A DNA stretch of 64,000 nucleotides from SHZL01 sp963784425 (GCA_963784425.1 CAWARM010000003.1:18014-82013); one strand, 5' to 3'; shown: positions 8,844 through 18,273, numbered from the stretch's first letter. The notes: generated by a model from the letters alone, not told the origin. Numbers and translations are program-made.

Positions 8844-9197
8844 ATGGACACAAGCGCCAAAACAATTGATCACGGCATCGTCTTCACCGATGCTGCAGCA
8901 CGCAAAGTCCAGGAGTTGATCCTGGAAGAGAACAATGTTGATCTCAAATTGCGCGTGTACATCAGCGGGGGTGGTTGCTCCGGGTTCCAGTACGGCTTTT
9001 CATTTGACGAAGAGCAGTCCGAAGATGACATCGCCGTGGCCAATGACGGCGTGACCCTGCTGGTTGACCCCCTGAGTTTCCAGTACCTGATGGGTGCGCA
9101 AGTGGATTACGCGGAAAACCTGCAAGGCGCGCAATTTGTCATCCGCAATCCCAATGCTGCCACTACCTGCGGTTGCGGCTCATCCTTTTCTGTCTGA
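8844..9197 (+). CDS. erpA: Iron-sulfur cluster insertion protein ErpA
   Basis: A 117-residue A-type carrier that delivers Fe-S clusters to target enzymes. The three ligand cysteines are present: one in GGGCSGFQYGF (about residue 45) and two in the C-terminal TTCGCGSSF. Length and the acidic FDEEQSEDD segment fit ErpA rather than IscA. It is followed after three bases by nudC. In Pseudomonas erpA sits next to anmK and tyrS; here those lie about 43 kb away. Confidence 0.92.
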   Translation: MDTSAKTIDHGIVFTDAAARKVQELILEENNVDLKLRVYISGGGCSGFQYGFSFDEEQSEDDIAVANDGVTLLVDPLSFQYLMGAQVDYAENLQGAQFVIRNPNAATTCGCGSSFSV

Positions 9198-9200
9198 GTC

Positions 9201-10214
9201 ATGTCGCCGGTTGATTTCAGCGCCAGCATTGACCAGATATCGCACTCCCGACGTAATCGCTTCACCTCTGTCCGCCTCGATCGCCTGGCTGAATACCGGG
9301 ACGATCCACAGTGGGTCGACCGGGCCCTGAATTCTGACGCTGCCCGGTTTGTGCCCATGTGGCGCAGCCGCAGCCTTATCGAAGTGAAAGAAACCGGGCA
9401 ACTGGCGGTTTACCTGAAAAACGGTGAACTCGAATCCGTAAACAGCATTCAGCCTCCAACCCTGTTGGGCACGGACGGCAAGCGGTATTTCTTTGCCGTG
9501 TCCATTAACGATGCACAGCGCGAAGCACTGCTGCAACTGCACCCGGAAGCGAGTTTCCTGGATTTGCGCCGCGCAGCAGTGGACATGGATGCCAAGCATG
9601 CCGGTGTGCTCGCCTACGCAAAGGCATTGCATTACTGGCAGCACCGCCATGGATTCTGTGGCGTTTGCGGCAGCCCGAATCAATTGCACTCATCCGGGCA
9701 CAAGATGGTGTGCACCAACGAAGAATGCGCACGGCAATCCTTCCCGCGTATTGATCCTGCCATCATCGTGCTGGTCACCCAGGGCAATGCCTGCCTGTTG
9801 GGGCGCAATTCAGCCTGGCCTGAAAAGCGCTTCTCTACTCTCGCCGGATTCGTGGAACCCGGCGAGAGCCTTGAAGATGCAGTGGTGCGGGAAGTATTCG
9901 AAGAATCCCGCGTGCGCTTGAAGGAAATTCGCTACATCTCCTCCCAGCCCTGGCCATTCCCTGCGTCATCCATGTGCGGCTTTTATGCTGAAGCCGAAAC
10001 CCGCACCTGCGCGCCATCGAACGAAATGGCAGAACTGCGCTGGTTCACGGCAGATGAACTGACTGAAGCCGTGCGCGTTGGCGCGGTGTTGCTCTCCCCG
10101 CCGGTGTCCATCGCATTCCGCTTATTGGCCGACTGGTACAAGCAACAAGGTGGCGGAGATCTTGAACGCGTGATCCGGGCCGCATGTGGCAATACCCCGG
10201 CGGGCAAACGGTAA
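9201..10214 (+). CDS. nudC: NAD+ diphosphatase NudC
   Basis: A 337-residue NUDIX enzyme that splits NAD(H) into NMN(H) and AMP and can remove NAD caps from RNA. A four-Cys zinc ribbon is seen (CGVCG, then CTNEEC, about residues 152-175), then the NUDIX box GFVEPGESLEDAVVREVFEE and the NudC signature SQPWPFPASSM that defines NAD specificity. The start is three bases after erpA, so the two are probably co-transcribed. Confidence 0.93.
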   Translation: MSPVDFSASIDQISHSRRNRFTSVRLDRLAEYRDDPQWVDRALNSDAARFVPMWRSRSLIEVKETGQLAVYLKNGELESVNSIQPPTLLGTDGKRYFFAVSINDAQREALLQLHPEASFLDLRRAAVDMDAKHAGVLAYAKALHYWQHRHGFCGVCGSPNQLHSSGHKMVCTNEECARQSFPRIDPAIIVLVTQGNACLLGRNSAWPEKRFSTLAGFVEPGESLEDAVVREVFEESRVRLKEIRYISSQPWPFPASSMCGFYAEAETRTCAPSNEMAELRWFTADELTEAVRVGAVLLSPPVSIAFRLLADWYKQQGGGDLERVIRAACGNTPAGKR

Positions 10215-10290
10215 CTCATCCAATGCTATGCTCTGGTAGAATCACTGCATTGCGTATCGAATTCGCCTTGAGTAAGGACTGATCAGCCGA

Positions 10291-11172
10291 ATGACCATCA
10301 TTGCCATCCTGCTAGCATTTGGGTTGTGCCATTTCATCCGCGAACTGGGCAGGATGCGTAATCATCAATGGCTTGAGAACTGGGTAAGGCAGGCCGATGA
10401 GCTGTTTTCCAAACTGCCAGGCTGGAGCGATCTCACCGGTTTTGTCATCACCCTGCTGCTTCCCCTGTTGCTGGTGGGCGTGGTCAACCAAATGGTCTTC
10501 ACCGCATTTGGCAATCTCGGAATTTTCCTGCTGGCCATCGCCATGCTGGTCTACACGTTCGGACCCAGGGACCTGGATACTCAGGTAGCCGACATCATTA
10601 ACTGCCCGTCCGCCGACAACCAGGAACAGGAACTGGCCGCACTGCTGCGAAATGACGTTCCAGACGCACCAGAAATCTGTCGCGTGGCAACGGTGGACGC
10701 CGTATTTGGTGAATCCCTGCACCGGTGGTTCGGGGTAATTTTCTGGTTTGCCCTGCTCGGTGTGACAGGCGCGTTCATGTACCGCATCGTGGACTGGCTG
10801 GCCAGTGAGCCATCCAGCCTGTCCGCTGCCCAGAAGCAGCTTTTTGCCCGCACCCGGCAGGTTCTCGACTGGCCAGCGGCACAGCTCATGACCCTGGCGC
10901 TGGCTATCGCCACCGATTTTGATTCCGTATTCCTGGCGTGGAAGCGTTACCACGATGAGCAGGGTCACGGTCTGTTCGAAGGCAACAATGGCTTCCTGCT
11001 GGCGAGTGCACGGCAGATCGTCCTCAGTGGTCACGCTGCCCGGGACGGTTATGCGGACCAGTTGGACGGGCCGCTGGCCACTTTGAAACAATCCATGGAC
11101 CTGGTGTGGCGTGTACTGGGTGTGTGGGTTACCGTGCTGGCGCTGCTGCTGCTGATCGACGTCATTACCTGA
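10291..11172 (+). CDS. ampE: AmpE-like inner membrane protein
   Basis: A 293-residue membrane protein with helices near both ends and in the middle (about 1-17, 50-90, 150-170, 270-290), including LLPLLLVGVVNQMVF. The HRWFGVIFWFALLGVTGAF segment and the C-terminal MDLVWRVLGVW match AmpE, a protein encoded with AmpD in enterobacteria and linked to beta-lactamase signalling. No ampD is next to it here. Its biochemical role is unknown in the family. Confidence 0.8.
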   Translation: MTIIAILLAFGLCHFIRELGRMRNHQWLENWVRQADELFSKLPGWSDLTGFVITLLLPLLLVGVVNQMVFTAFGNLGIFLLAIAMLVYTFGPRDLDTQVADIINCPSADNQEQELAALLRNDVPDAPEICRVATVDAVFGESLHRWFGVIFWFALLGVTGAFMYRIVDWLASEPSSLSAAQKQLFARTRQVLDWPAAQLMTLALAIATDFDSVFLAWKRYHDEQGHGLFEGNNGFLLASARQIVLSGHAARDGYADQLDGPLATLKQSMDLVWRVLGVWVTVLALLLLIDVIT

Positions 11173-11177
11173 GCCAT

Positions 11178-12067
11178 ATGAATTTATTGCTGGCCCCAGT
11201 GCTGGCCCCAGTGCTGGCCAGTGTGCTGGGCTGCTGTTCTGCAGCCTGCCACTGGCGGCTGACATTGAGTTGCCGCAGGCGGATGGCACTGTGCTGGTGC
11301 TGCCCCACCCCGCGCAGTCCATCATCACCCTGGCGCCCAACCTGGCCGAACTGGTTTACGCCGCAGGCTCCGGCGATCGTCTGATTGCCACGGTGGAATA
11401 CAGTGATTACCCGGAAGCTGCTGCCCGGCTACCCCGGGTCGGTGATGCATTCCGCCTGGACCTCGAGCAGATTCTCAGCCTCAAGCCGGACCTGGTCATC
11501 GCATGGGACAGCGGCAATCCGCAATCAGCGATTGCCCGCTTGCGCTCGCTTGATGTGGCAACCTGGTCGATCGAGATCCGTGAGCCCGCAGACATTGCGT
11601 CGGTGCTTGAACAAATCGGCCAGGCCACCGGGAAACCCCAAGCGGCGCGGGAAGCTGCCGAGCAGATACGATTAAAGCTGGCGGAGCTTCAGCAGCAGTA
11701 TGCCGGGGCCACGGCTGTGAGTTATTTCTACCAGGTTGCTGCCAGCCCGCTCTACACCATCAACGGGCAGCATCTGGTGTCCCGCGGATTTGCATTATGC
11801 GGTGGCACAAATGTTTTTCAGGACGCCACCATGCTTGCACCGCAGGTCAGCTACGAGGCCGTGATTGCTGCCGACCCACAGGTCTTGCTGGCATCTGCAT
11901 CACCAGGTGAGGAAAATTCGCTGGACAGGTGGCTGGACTGGCCGCGCATGCGAGCAGTGCGCAAGGGTGCCTTGTTCACTTTGCCGGCGGACGAAATCAG
12001 CCGTGCAACGCCACGAACCCTGGATGCATTGGCTGAGGGTTGCAGCTTGTTAAACAAACTACGCTAG
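11178..12067 (+). CDS. btuF: BtuF-like cobalamin ABC transporter binding protein, frameshifted in the signal peptide
   Basis: A periplasmic binding protein of the BtuF/FhuD type, about 290 residues, likely for cobalamin or a related chelate. The mature part (IITLAPNLAELVYAAGSGDRL, DLEQILSLKPDLVIAWDSGN) is intact. The ATG at 11178 encodes MNLLLAPVLAPVLASVLG and then leaves the frame. Adding one G to the GGG at 11228-11230 joins it to LLFCSLPLAADIELPQ, giving a complete signal peptide. As written, translation could only start at a weak TTG (11270) without an export signal. A 12-base tandem repeat (11190-11213) lies in the same region. No cobalamin riboswitch or transporter genes are adjacent. 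Confidence 0.75.
11190..11213 (+). repeat. 12-bp tandem repeat in the btuF-like signal peptide
   Basis: CTGGCCCCAGTG occurs twice head to tail (11190-11201 and 11202-11213), followed by the degenerate CTGGCCAGTGTG. It encodes repeated LAPV. The unit is a multiple of three, so copy change would not shift frame. Confidence 0.85.
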
Positions 12068-12486
12068 CGAATGGTGCAGGCTCCCAGAACGATAAAACCA
12101 ACCGCTTCGCCCGCCACTGCAAGAGTCATGCTGCCGGTTTCCTCGGAAATCAGCACGCTCCAGCTGTACTCATCATCGGTGCCCTGCACGCTCATGCGAT
12201 TATTGGGCAGGTGTTCCACCGTGTCGATTTTGCTGGTGCGCTCAACGACGTGCTGACGTGTTGTTGAGGCAGTCTTGGCGGCAAAGTCGATTTCCATGAA
12301 CACCGGGAAGCCCACCATCCAGGGCGCGCCCGATGAGCAGACTTCCGACTCCTCATCGCAGGAGGTTGCGTGGATGGCAGCGCACAGCAAGGGTTTGGAA
12401 CCATCGAAAGGCCCCGCGGCTTGCGCCACCAGGGACCAGGTCAGCACCGCGGCGCCCATTATGCAACGGAGAACATATTTTCCCAT
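12064..12486 (-). CDS. Secreted protein of unknown function
   Basis: A 140-residue protein with a signal peptide (about 1-23, ending VAQAAG). The mature part has three early Cys residues (CAAIHATSCDEESEVC) and a further one in the last residues (GACTIR), suggesting disulfides. The last four bases overlap the end of the btuF-like gene on the other strand. A ribosome-binding-like AGGAATTG precedes the start. I do not recognise the family. It is the first of a run of four small exported proteins on this strand. Confidence 0.6.
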   Translation of the reverse strand: MGKYVLRCIMGAAVLTWSLVAQAAGPFDGSKPLLCAAIHATSCDEESEVCSSGAPWMVGFPVFMEIDFAAKTASTTRQHVVERTSKIDTVEHLPNNRMSVQGTDDEYSWSVLISEETGSMTLAVAGEAVGFIVLGACTIR

Positions 12487-12519
12487 TTCAATTCCTCATC
12501 TGATAACCACACGTCGGCG

Positions 12520-13008
12520 CTATTGGCTGACTGTGTATCCGCGCCCTTGCAGGCATACAGTGTAGGCACGATTAAAATTCGCCTGTTGTTGCGCGTAGTT
12601 GGCTGCCTGCTGGTTGGCCCAGGCTTGCTGCTGCTGAGCTTGCTGTTGCTGTTGGCTGTGTCTGCTCATGCCGCCGACCAATGCTCCGGTACCGGCACCG
12701 ATGGCTGCACCCTTGCCGGCATCACCGGCAATGGCGCCCACGGTAACTCCCACCAGTGCGCCCTTGAGCAGGCCTTTGCCCGCGCTCGAGGTTGGTGCTG
12801 TCTGGGGAGGTGGCGGCGAGGTGGGGGTCATCGGAGCGGCTGGATTGAAACCCGTTTGGTCAGAGGCCCAACCCATGCAGGCACCCTCGTCCTGCTTTTG
12901 CTGGTCTTTTGACTGTCCCTTGGCTGGATAGACAAAAATCTGGCCTGCCTGCACTGTGAACGCGAGCAGGAGCAAGGCACCCACAGCGTAGCATTTGCGA
13001 CTTAACAT
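12520..13008 (-). CDS. Glycine-zipper exported protein
   Basis: A 162-residue protein. A signal peptide (about 1-21) is followed by a Pro-rich linker (PMTPTSPPPPQTAP), a glycine-zipper segment (about 80-115: GKGLLKGALVGVTVGAIAG and GKGAAIGAGTGALVGG) and a Gln-rich tail (SQQQQQAQQQQAW). Glycine zippers insert in or associate with membranes, so an outer-membrane or periplasmic role is inferred. It ends in CLQGRGYTVSQ, a common end for small glycine-zipper proteins in gammaproteobacteria. Confidence 0.7.
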   Translation of the reverse strand: MLSRKCYAVGALLLLAFTVQAGQIFVYPAKGQSKDQQKQDEGACMGWASDQTGFNPAAPMTPTSPPPPQTAPTSSAGKGLLKGALVGVTVGAIAGDAGKGAAIGAGTGALVGGMSRHSQQQQQAQQQQAWANQQAANYAQQQANFNRAYTVCLQGRGYTVSQ

Positions 13009-13117
13009 ATTGGCTCCCTAACGACTGGATTTGTTGCTCGTTCTTTCCTGCTTGCCTCACGATCATCCGGAGGCCGGAATGCAGGGTGCATTCCGGCCGC
13101 TGGGTCATGACTACACT

Positions 13118-13519
13118 TTATTTTACGGAAGCAACCACGGGATCCCAGAAATTGCCATTCATCTGCTCTGCGGAGGTGGCCTTGGTATTTACTTTGGCAC
13201 CGAGGAAATAGGTCTTCTTCGCTGCTACGTCCACGCTGATTTCGTCAGTGTAAATGTTGTCTTCGGTCAATCCCATGCTGGTGCCCCAATCCGCATTGAA
13301 CACAAGGCTGACTTTAACTACATGCGTGCCTGGCGATACGGGTGCATTGGCGCCTGGGTCAGGCATCTTTCCGTCAATCGACTCGATGTTCACTCTGTAT
13401 ACGCTGTCTCCAGGGTGGTCATTGGGGATAACCGTCAAATAGCCCCATTCCGCAGCCGAAACCTGGCCAGCAAAAAGGACTGAAGCGGCAACTATGGCCA
13501 GGGCGAAAATTTTCTTCAT
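13118..13519 (-). CDS. Secreted protein of unknown function
   Basis: A 133-residue protein from the ATG at 13519, which has GGAG about eight bases upstream and opens a clean signal peptide (MKKIFALAIVAASVLFAG, cleavage near VSAAEW). An upstream frame to 13558 adds 13 residues that would spoil it. The mature part is predicted to be beta-rich and ends in NFWDPVVASVK. It is small, soluble and unrecognised; it may form an operon with its exported neighbours. Confidence 0.6.
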   Translation of the reverse strand: MKKIFALAIVAASVLFAGQVSAAEWGYLTVIPNDHPGDSVYRVNIESIDGKMPDPGANAPVSPGTHVVKVSLVFNADWGTSMGLTEDNIYTDEISVDVAAKKTYFLGAKVNTKATSAEQMNGNFWDPVVASVK

Positions 13520-13615
13520 GATCAAAACTCCTTCAGGTTGATAACAAAACACACACATCCTAACTTTCTACCGCACATACTATCAAACGCAAGGACATTC
13601 CCCCGCGCCGGAACT

Positions 13616-14320
13616 CTAGTTCGCTGGTGTTGCCTGCTGAGCTTCCCCGAGATGGGAAATGAGCAAATCAGCCCAATGCCGCAGAATCTGGTCAGCTTCC
13701 ATGGTATTGGTCACGCTGTTGGCCATCATGCCTATTCCGCCTTCCTGCCCGGCTTCGGGGTCAATTACCCGCGCCAACAAGGTGCTGGTGGCCGAATCAT
13801 ATAACTCCATGTAGAGCGTCATTTGCCCGGCCGAAGTCACAAAGGTAGCGTTCATCCCGGGAGTCATCATGTCCGGCGCCGTGACATCAAGGTTGATGAT
13901 GGCCGGGCGAAGTAAAAGGACGTTGGGTCCGACGGTGTCAACCACCGGGTGGCCGCTTTTGACCATTTCCTCGCTGAACACCTTGGAGAATTCAGCCGAC
14001 AGCTTCTTGGTTATGTTGTCCATTTCCAGCGTAGTCATCTGACCATCAAGCCCAATCTCGTTCATGTTGTAGTTGCGCTGGTAATTGGCTTCAAACTGCA
14101 CGAAGCAGTCGAGGATCTTGACCTCGGTATACTGCGAGAGCGATGTAATACCCGGTTTGACATAGAGCGCATAAACCTTGCTGTGCGGCACCAGTTGCAG
14201 ACCATCTGAGCTGGTCTGAGGCAACTGATTCTCTGCCATGGCAGCTGAACACAGACTGAATGCCAGCAGAATAGCGCAGGCACGGATGCTAAAAGGGGTG
14301 GTGTTCAAAGGATTCTCCAT
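13616..14320 (-). CDS. DUF3313 family exported protein
   Basis: A 234-residue protein with a signal peptide (about 1-29, SLCSAAMAEN). The GLQLVPHSKVYALYVKPG opening followed by LSQYTEVKILDCFVQFEANYQRNYN is the pattern of the DUF3313 family. Family members are often lipoproteins, but no lipobox is seen here. The function is unknown. It begins the minus-strand run of small envelope proteins and is divergent from the patatin-like gene. Confidence 0.72.
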   Translation of the reverse strand: MENPLNTTPFSIRACAILLAFSLCSAAMAENQLPQTSSDGLQLVPHSKVYALYVKPGITSLSQYTEVKILDCFVQFEANYQRNYNMNEIGLDGQMTTLEMDNITKKLSAEFSKVFSEEMVKSGHPVVDTVGPNVLLLRPAIINLDVTAPDMMTPGMNATFVTSAGQMTLYMELYDSATSTLLARVIDPEAGQEGGIGMMANSVTNTMEADQILRHWADLLISHLGEAQQATPAN

Positions 14321-14532
14321 GCGGCAGGATATGCGGGCAGCTAATGTACCAAATCCCTGTGCGAAGAAACAGCCCGGGCCAGGCTGACGGGCAGGCTGTT
14401 GGACAGGCCGGTGGGAACCCTTGCCTGCCCTAAATCAGCCGAATCACGTGAAATGCTTGAATTTCTAGCGGTAAACTGGTGGCATACAGTATAAAATTCG
14501 GCAGACTATGGAATCCACAGGAGCATGACCCG

Positions 14533-15984
14533 ATGTACCAGCTAACAGAATCGTTCACGGTCCAGGCTGAACAATCAGCGCCCTCCCCCGGCCTACCTGC
14601 CCTGCTGCAAAAATTCTGTGGATTTTGCCTGGTCCTTACCCTGCTGGGCGGCTGTGCTTCCTACGGCGTCATCGTAAACAAGCCCAAACCGGCCGCGCCC
14701 ACCGGTCCTTCGTATAACCTCAAGACCTGGGCTGACTTCAAGAAAGACCGAGGCAACGGCGTCACCTTTATCCTGACATTTTCCGGTGGCGGAACGCGCG
14801 CCGCGGCCATGGCCTACGGGGTGCTGGAGGAACTGCGTGATACCACTGTTACCATCGACGGCCAGCAGAAGCGATTACTGGACGAAGTGGACCACATCAG
14901 TTCCGTATCCGGCGGCAGTTTCACGGCGGCCTACTACGGCCTGAACGGCGACGGGATTTTCGACACCTATGAAGAAGCTTTCCTGCGCCGTGACGTTGAA
15001 GGGCATCTGACCAGGAGCGTGCTCAACCCGTTTCACTGGTTTGGCCGCAAGGACCGTACCCAGAGAGCCATCGAATACTACCAGGACATCCTGTTCCACA
15101 ACGCCACTTTTGCCGACATGATCAGGCCGGATCGACCCATGATCGTCATCAATGCCTCGGATCTGGCTGAGGGCTTCCGTTTCTCGTTTATCCAGGGTTA
15201 TTTTGATTTGCTCTGTTCGGATCTCTCGACCTATCCCGTGGCCAACGCGGTGGCCGCATCTTCCGCTGTGCCGGTGGTATTAAACCCGGTCGTGATTGAG
15301 AATTTTGCCGGCTGCGATGGAATGAAATGGCCGCCAATCGCTGAGCAACTTGCAAAGGATGACGCGGAATTCGCCATTCTGTACGCGGGAGCCAATTCTT
15401 ACAAAGACAAAGTAAACCGCAAGTACATTCACTACGTGGATGGCGGCATCACCGATAACATGGGATTACGCGCGATGACCGATGTGATGGCGGCTGCCGG
15501 TGGCCCCAGTGCCCTGCTGAGTGCACTCGACAGGAAACCCCCGAGCAAGATCGTATTTATTTCGGTCAATGCGTCCACCGAGCAGGACTCTGAAATGGAC
15601 AAGAGCAACAAGCAACCCGGCATACTTGCGTCCATGAATGCCATGACCGATGTGCAGTTACATCGCTATAACGCGGCAACCATCGATATGGTCAAGCATA
15701 GACTGGACATGTGGGCTGAAAAGACATCCACACCGGAGAATCAAATCACACCCTATTTCGTGAACATTGGCTTCGAAGAGGTCCCGCAACCTCAACTAAA
15801 GTATTTTCTGAACAAGATCCCCACCTCGTTCAGCCTCACCAACGAGCAGGTCGACACCTTGATTGCAAGCGCGCGCACATTGTTGCACAACGACCCCACC
15901 TTCCAACAATTCCTGGCCACGGTATCCGGCAAACAGCCGGCCGACACCCCAATTGCCATACCGACTGAAAAGCCTGACAAATAG
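14533..15984 (+). CDS. Patatin-like phospholipase lipoprotein
   Basis: A 483-residue protein from the ATG at 14533 (CAGGAG upstream). A lipobox LLGGC near residue 40 predicts lipid anchoring. The patatin fold follows: oxyanion loop FSGGGTRAAA, nucleophile serine in ISSVSGGSF, and catalytic Asp in YVDGGITDNMG. Such enzymes hydrolyse phospholipids or other acyl esters at the envelope. The nucleophile elbow is S-x-S-G-G rather than strict G-x-S-x-G, as in other bacterial patatin-like proteins. It is transcribed alone and ends at a hairpin. Confidence 0.85.
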   Translation: MYQLTESFTVQAEQSAPSPGLPALLQKFCGFCLVLTLLGGCASYGVIVNKPKPAAPTGPSYNLKTWADFKKDRGNGVTFILTFSGGGTRAAAMAYGVLEELRDTTVTIDGQQKRLLDEVDHISSVSGGSFTAAYYGLNGDGIFDTYEEAFLRRDVEGHLTRSVLNPFHWFGRKDRTQRAIEYYQDILFHNATFADMIRPDRPMIVINASDLAEGFRFSFIQGYFDLLCSDLSTYPVANAVAASSAVPVVLNPVVIENFAGCDGMKWPPIAEQLAKDDAEFAILYAGANSYKDKVNRKYIHYVDGGITDNMGLRAMTDVMAAAGGPSALLSALDRKPPSKIVFISVNASTEQDSEMDKSNKQPGILASMNAMTDVQLHRYNAATIDMVKHRLDMWAEKTSTPENQITPYFVNIGFEEVPQPQLKYFLNKIPTSFSLTNEQVDTLIASARTLLHNDPTFQQFLATVSGKQPADTPIAIPTEKPDK

Positions 15985-16003
15985 ACCTGCCTTAATGTAG
16001 GCA

Positions 16004-16026
16004 AGCCCGCTTCACAGCAGCGGGCT
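16004..16026. terminator. Hairpin between convergent patatin-like and cls genes
   Basis: AGCCCGCT (16004-16011) pairs perfectly with AGCGGGCT (16019-16026). The loop contains the cls stop codon. It could end either transcript; there is no clear T run. Confidence 0.5.
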
Positions 16027-17451
16027 CATCATGCCTACCGCGTTGTTCCACAACCGACGCCCTATTGACCAGGCTGCGACATCGGCCAAACTAACTACCC
16101 GTGAGGCGGCAAGGTGGGCGCCCTGCCGGGTTTGCACCGCGGCAGTCATTTCCCGGTCGAAGTACAGGATATTGTTCTCGTAGTTCAGATCAAAACTGCG
16201 GCGGTCCATGTTGGCCGAACCAATCAGGGTAATGTCATCATCCACGGTAATGGACTTGGTGTGCAGCAAGCCGCCCACGAACTCAAAGACTTTTACCCCT
16301 GCTTCCAGCAGTTCCTGGTAATAGCTGCGGCTGGTAGCTGCAACTTCCCAGGAATCGTTGCGCGCCGGAAAAATGATGGTGGTATCAACGCCGCGATGGG
16401 CGGCAGCGCACAGCGCGGCCTGCATTGACTCCTTTGGAACGAAATACGGCGTCGTAATGACCAGCTTATGGCGGGCCGCGTGCATCAAGGTTTCAAAGGT
16501 TTCCGGCATGGCGGAGTTACGCACCGTTGGCCCGGTGGCGATCACCTGGGCGGTAAAGCCCGGGCTGGACTCCGCGATGGGCTCCTCGAGAAGGTGGCGA
16601 ATGTCTTCATTCACGCAGCTCATCCAGTCGCTGATGAAAACATGCTGGTTCTGCCGTGCAATCGGCCCCTCAAAACGCATCAGCGCATCAACCCAGGGGG
16701 CGAACTTCGGCTTTACCCGGAACTCCGGGTCAGCGCAGTTCTGGCTGCCGCAGTAGGTGATGCGGTTGTCGATGACGACGATTTTACGATGATTGCGCAG
16801 GTCGATCCGGCCAAGGGCAATGCGCATCAGTGGGTGTCCTATGCGCAGTGCCTCCGCCAGCTGCACACCTGCCTGCCGCATCTCTTGCCAGCAATGCGAG
16901 CGGATCATGGCGCGCGAGCCCAGTCCGTCGGCCATGGCCCGGCAGGCAACTCCGCGGATGGCAGCGCGCTTGAGTGCATCAGCCACTTTGCGGCCGTTGT
17001 TGTCTTCCAGCCAGATGTAGAAAATCAGGTGGATATGGTCTGTGGCCGCATCCATGTCGGCCACGATCGCGTCGATCCCGCTGTTGGAGTCGCCCATCAA
17101 GCGCGCTGAATTTCCACCCACCGGCGCAAACCCGTTGATGGTCTCGCCCTGCCGGAACAGGGGCTCGCAACGTTCAGGGAATTCTGCTCGCAGCCAGTCT
17201 GCATTAGCTGATTGCGGAGGGATTGCTGGGGGCATGGTCGCCAGCGCTGCTGCCGCTCGCTTCGCTCGTTTGCGGCCAATGTTGGTCTCGCCAAACAGGA
17301 TGTAGGCCACGATTCCGGCAACCGGTATCACGGCGATTGCCACCACCCAGGCTATGCGCGATTCCGGGTCGCGGTGCGGGCGCAGGATGGCCCGTGCCAT
17401 AAACGCCAAGTGGACCAAAACCGTGCCCACGGAGGCAAACGTCACCCACAT
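16012..17451 (-). CDS. cls: Cardiolipin synthase (phospholipase D family)
   Basis: A 479-residue enzyme close in length to ClsA (486). Two N-terminal membrane helices (about 3-22 and 34-52, ending YILFGETNIG) precede two phospholipase D domains, each with an HKD motif: NHRKIVVIDNRITYCGSQN (about 220) and HTKSITVDDDITLIGSANMD (about 395). It joins two phosphatidylglycerols into cardiolipin at the inner membrane. It is a single gene on the minus strand, downstream of an outer membrane protein gene. Confidence 0.9.
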   Translation of the reverse strand: MWVTFASVGTVLVHLAFMARAILRPHRDPESRIAWVVAIAVIPVAGIVAYILFGETNIGRKRAKRAAAALATMPPAIPPQSANADWLRAEFPERCEPLFRQGETINGFAPVGGNSARLMGDSNSGIDAIVADMDAATDHIHLIFYIWLEDNNGRKVADALKRAAIRGVACRAMADGLGSRAMIRSHCWQEMRQAGVQLAEALRIGHPLMRIALGRIDLRNHRKIVVIDNRITYCGSQNCADPEFRVKPKFAPWVDALMRFEGPIARQNQHVFISDWMSCVNEDIRHLLEEPIAESSPGFTAQVIATGPTVRNSAMPETFETLMHAARHKLVITTPYFVPKESMQAALCAAAHRGVDTTIIFPARNDSWEVAATSRSYYQELLEAGVKVFEFVGGLLHTKSITVDDDITLIGSANMDRRSFDLNYENNILYFDREMTAAVQTRQGAHLAASRVVSLADVAAWSIGRRLWNNAVGMMSPLL

Positions 17452-17490
17452 AGTGTTATAATAACGGTTAGCAGGGGCAATTCGGCCTTC

Positions 17491-18273
17491 TCAGAACTTG
17501 AATACCACCCCGAGTTGTGGCCCTTTAATGACCAGGTCAGACGCTACCGCGTGATCGAACTCGTAATCCAGGTAGCGATACGTCAGCACTGCGTCGAACG
17601 AGGAAAAGTGATAACCCACGCCGGCAGAGGCCTGCCAGGTATTGCTGTTTTGTGTGCCCCAGCCAACATCAAAATACATCGGCAGGTACCAGGTCTGGCT
17701 GAGGTTTATGTCGCCACGCATACCTATGATGCCATCCCAGAAACCTTCCGATGCGGACCTGTTGAATACTTCGGTGTCATTGACATCGATCGCGATCCCC
17801 AGGTCGAGCGACAGGTAACGCAAGCCTCCAATGACTTCGATCCGTGCGTCATCGCCGTTATGCAGCGCATAGCCAACGGTCGGCGTAACGATCCAGGATG
17901 TCATGTCCAGTTTGTCATTGATCGTTACCGCAGTGCCGTCCGGAAGATTGGCGTCTCTCAAGTTATTTTTTTGGCTGAGGTTCATGTAAATGACATCAGT
18001 CATGATCGACCATTTGTCGTTGCGTGCGCCGAATTCAGTCATGAACGCAAAGTCCAGATCATTGAGGATCTGGTAGAACGGAAGCTGCACTTCCCGTCCG
18101 CCCGTCGTGTCTATGTTTATGTTGGGTCCCCACAAGTAGATATCCGCCACGTATTCCCAGTCGTAACTACCGCCCGAATCCGCTGCGAAGACCGGTGCCG
18201 CGCTAAGCAGCATCAATGCCATTGCCACGACAAAAAATCGGCTGGTTCCCTGGTAAGTTTCTTTGTTGTTCAT
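17491..18273 (-). CDS. Outer membrane beta-barrel protein of unknown function
   Basis: A 260-residue protein from the ATG at 18273. A signal peptide (about 1-31, AAPVFAAD) is followed by alternating amphipathic strands (YDWEYVADIYLWGPNI, WSIMTDVIYMNLSQ, VGYHFSSFDAVLTYRYLDYEF) and a C-terminal Phe (LGVVFKF), the recognition signal for barrel assembly. The frame continues upstream to 18456, but those residues look non-conserved and would hide the signal peptide. No specific family or ligand was recognised. Confidence 0.7.
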   Translation of the reverse strand: MNNKETYQGTSRFFVVAMALMLLSAAPVFAADSGGSYDWEYVADIYLWGPNINIDTTGGREVQLPFYQILNDLDFAFMTEFGARNDKWSIMTDVIYMNLSQKNNLRDANLPDGTAVTINDKLDMTSWIVTPTVGYALHNGDDARIEVIGGLRYLSLDLGIAIDVNDTEVFNRSASEGFWDGIIGMRGDINLSQTWYLPMYFDVGWGTQNSNTWQASAGVGYHFSSFDAVLTYRYLDYEFDHAVASDLVIKGPQLGVVFKF

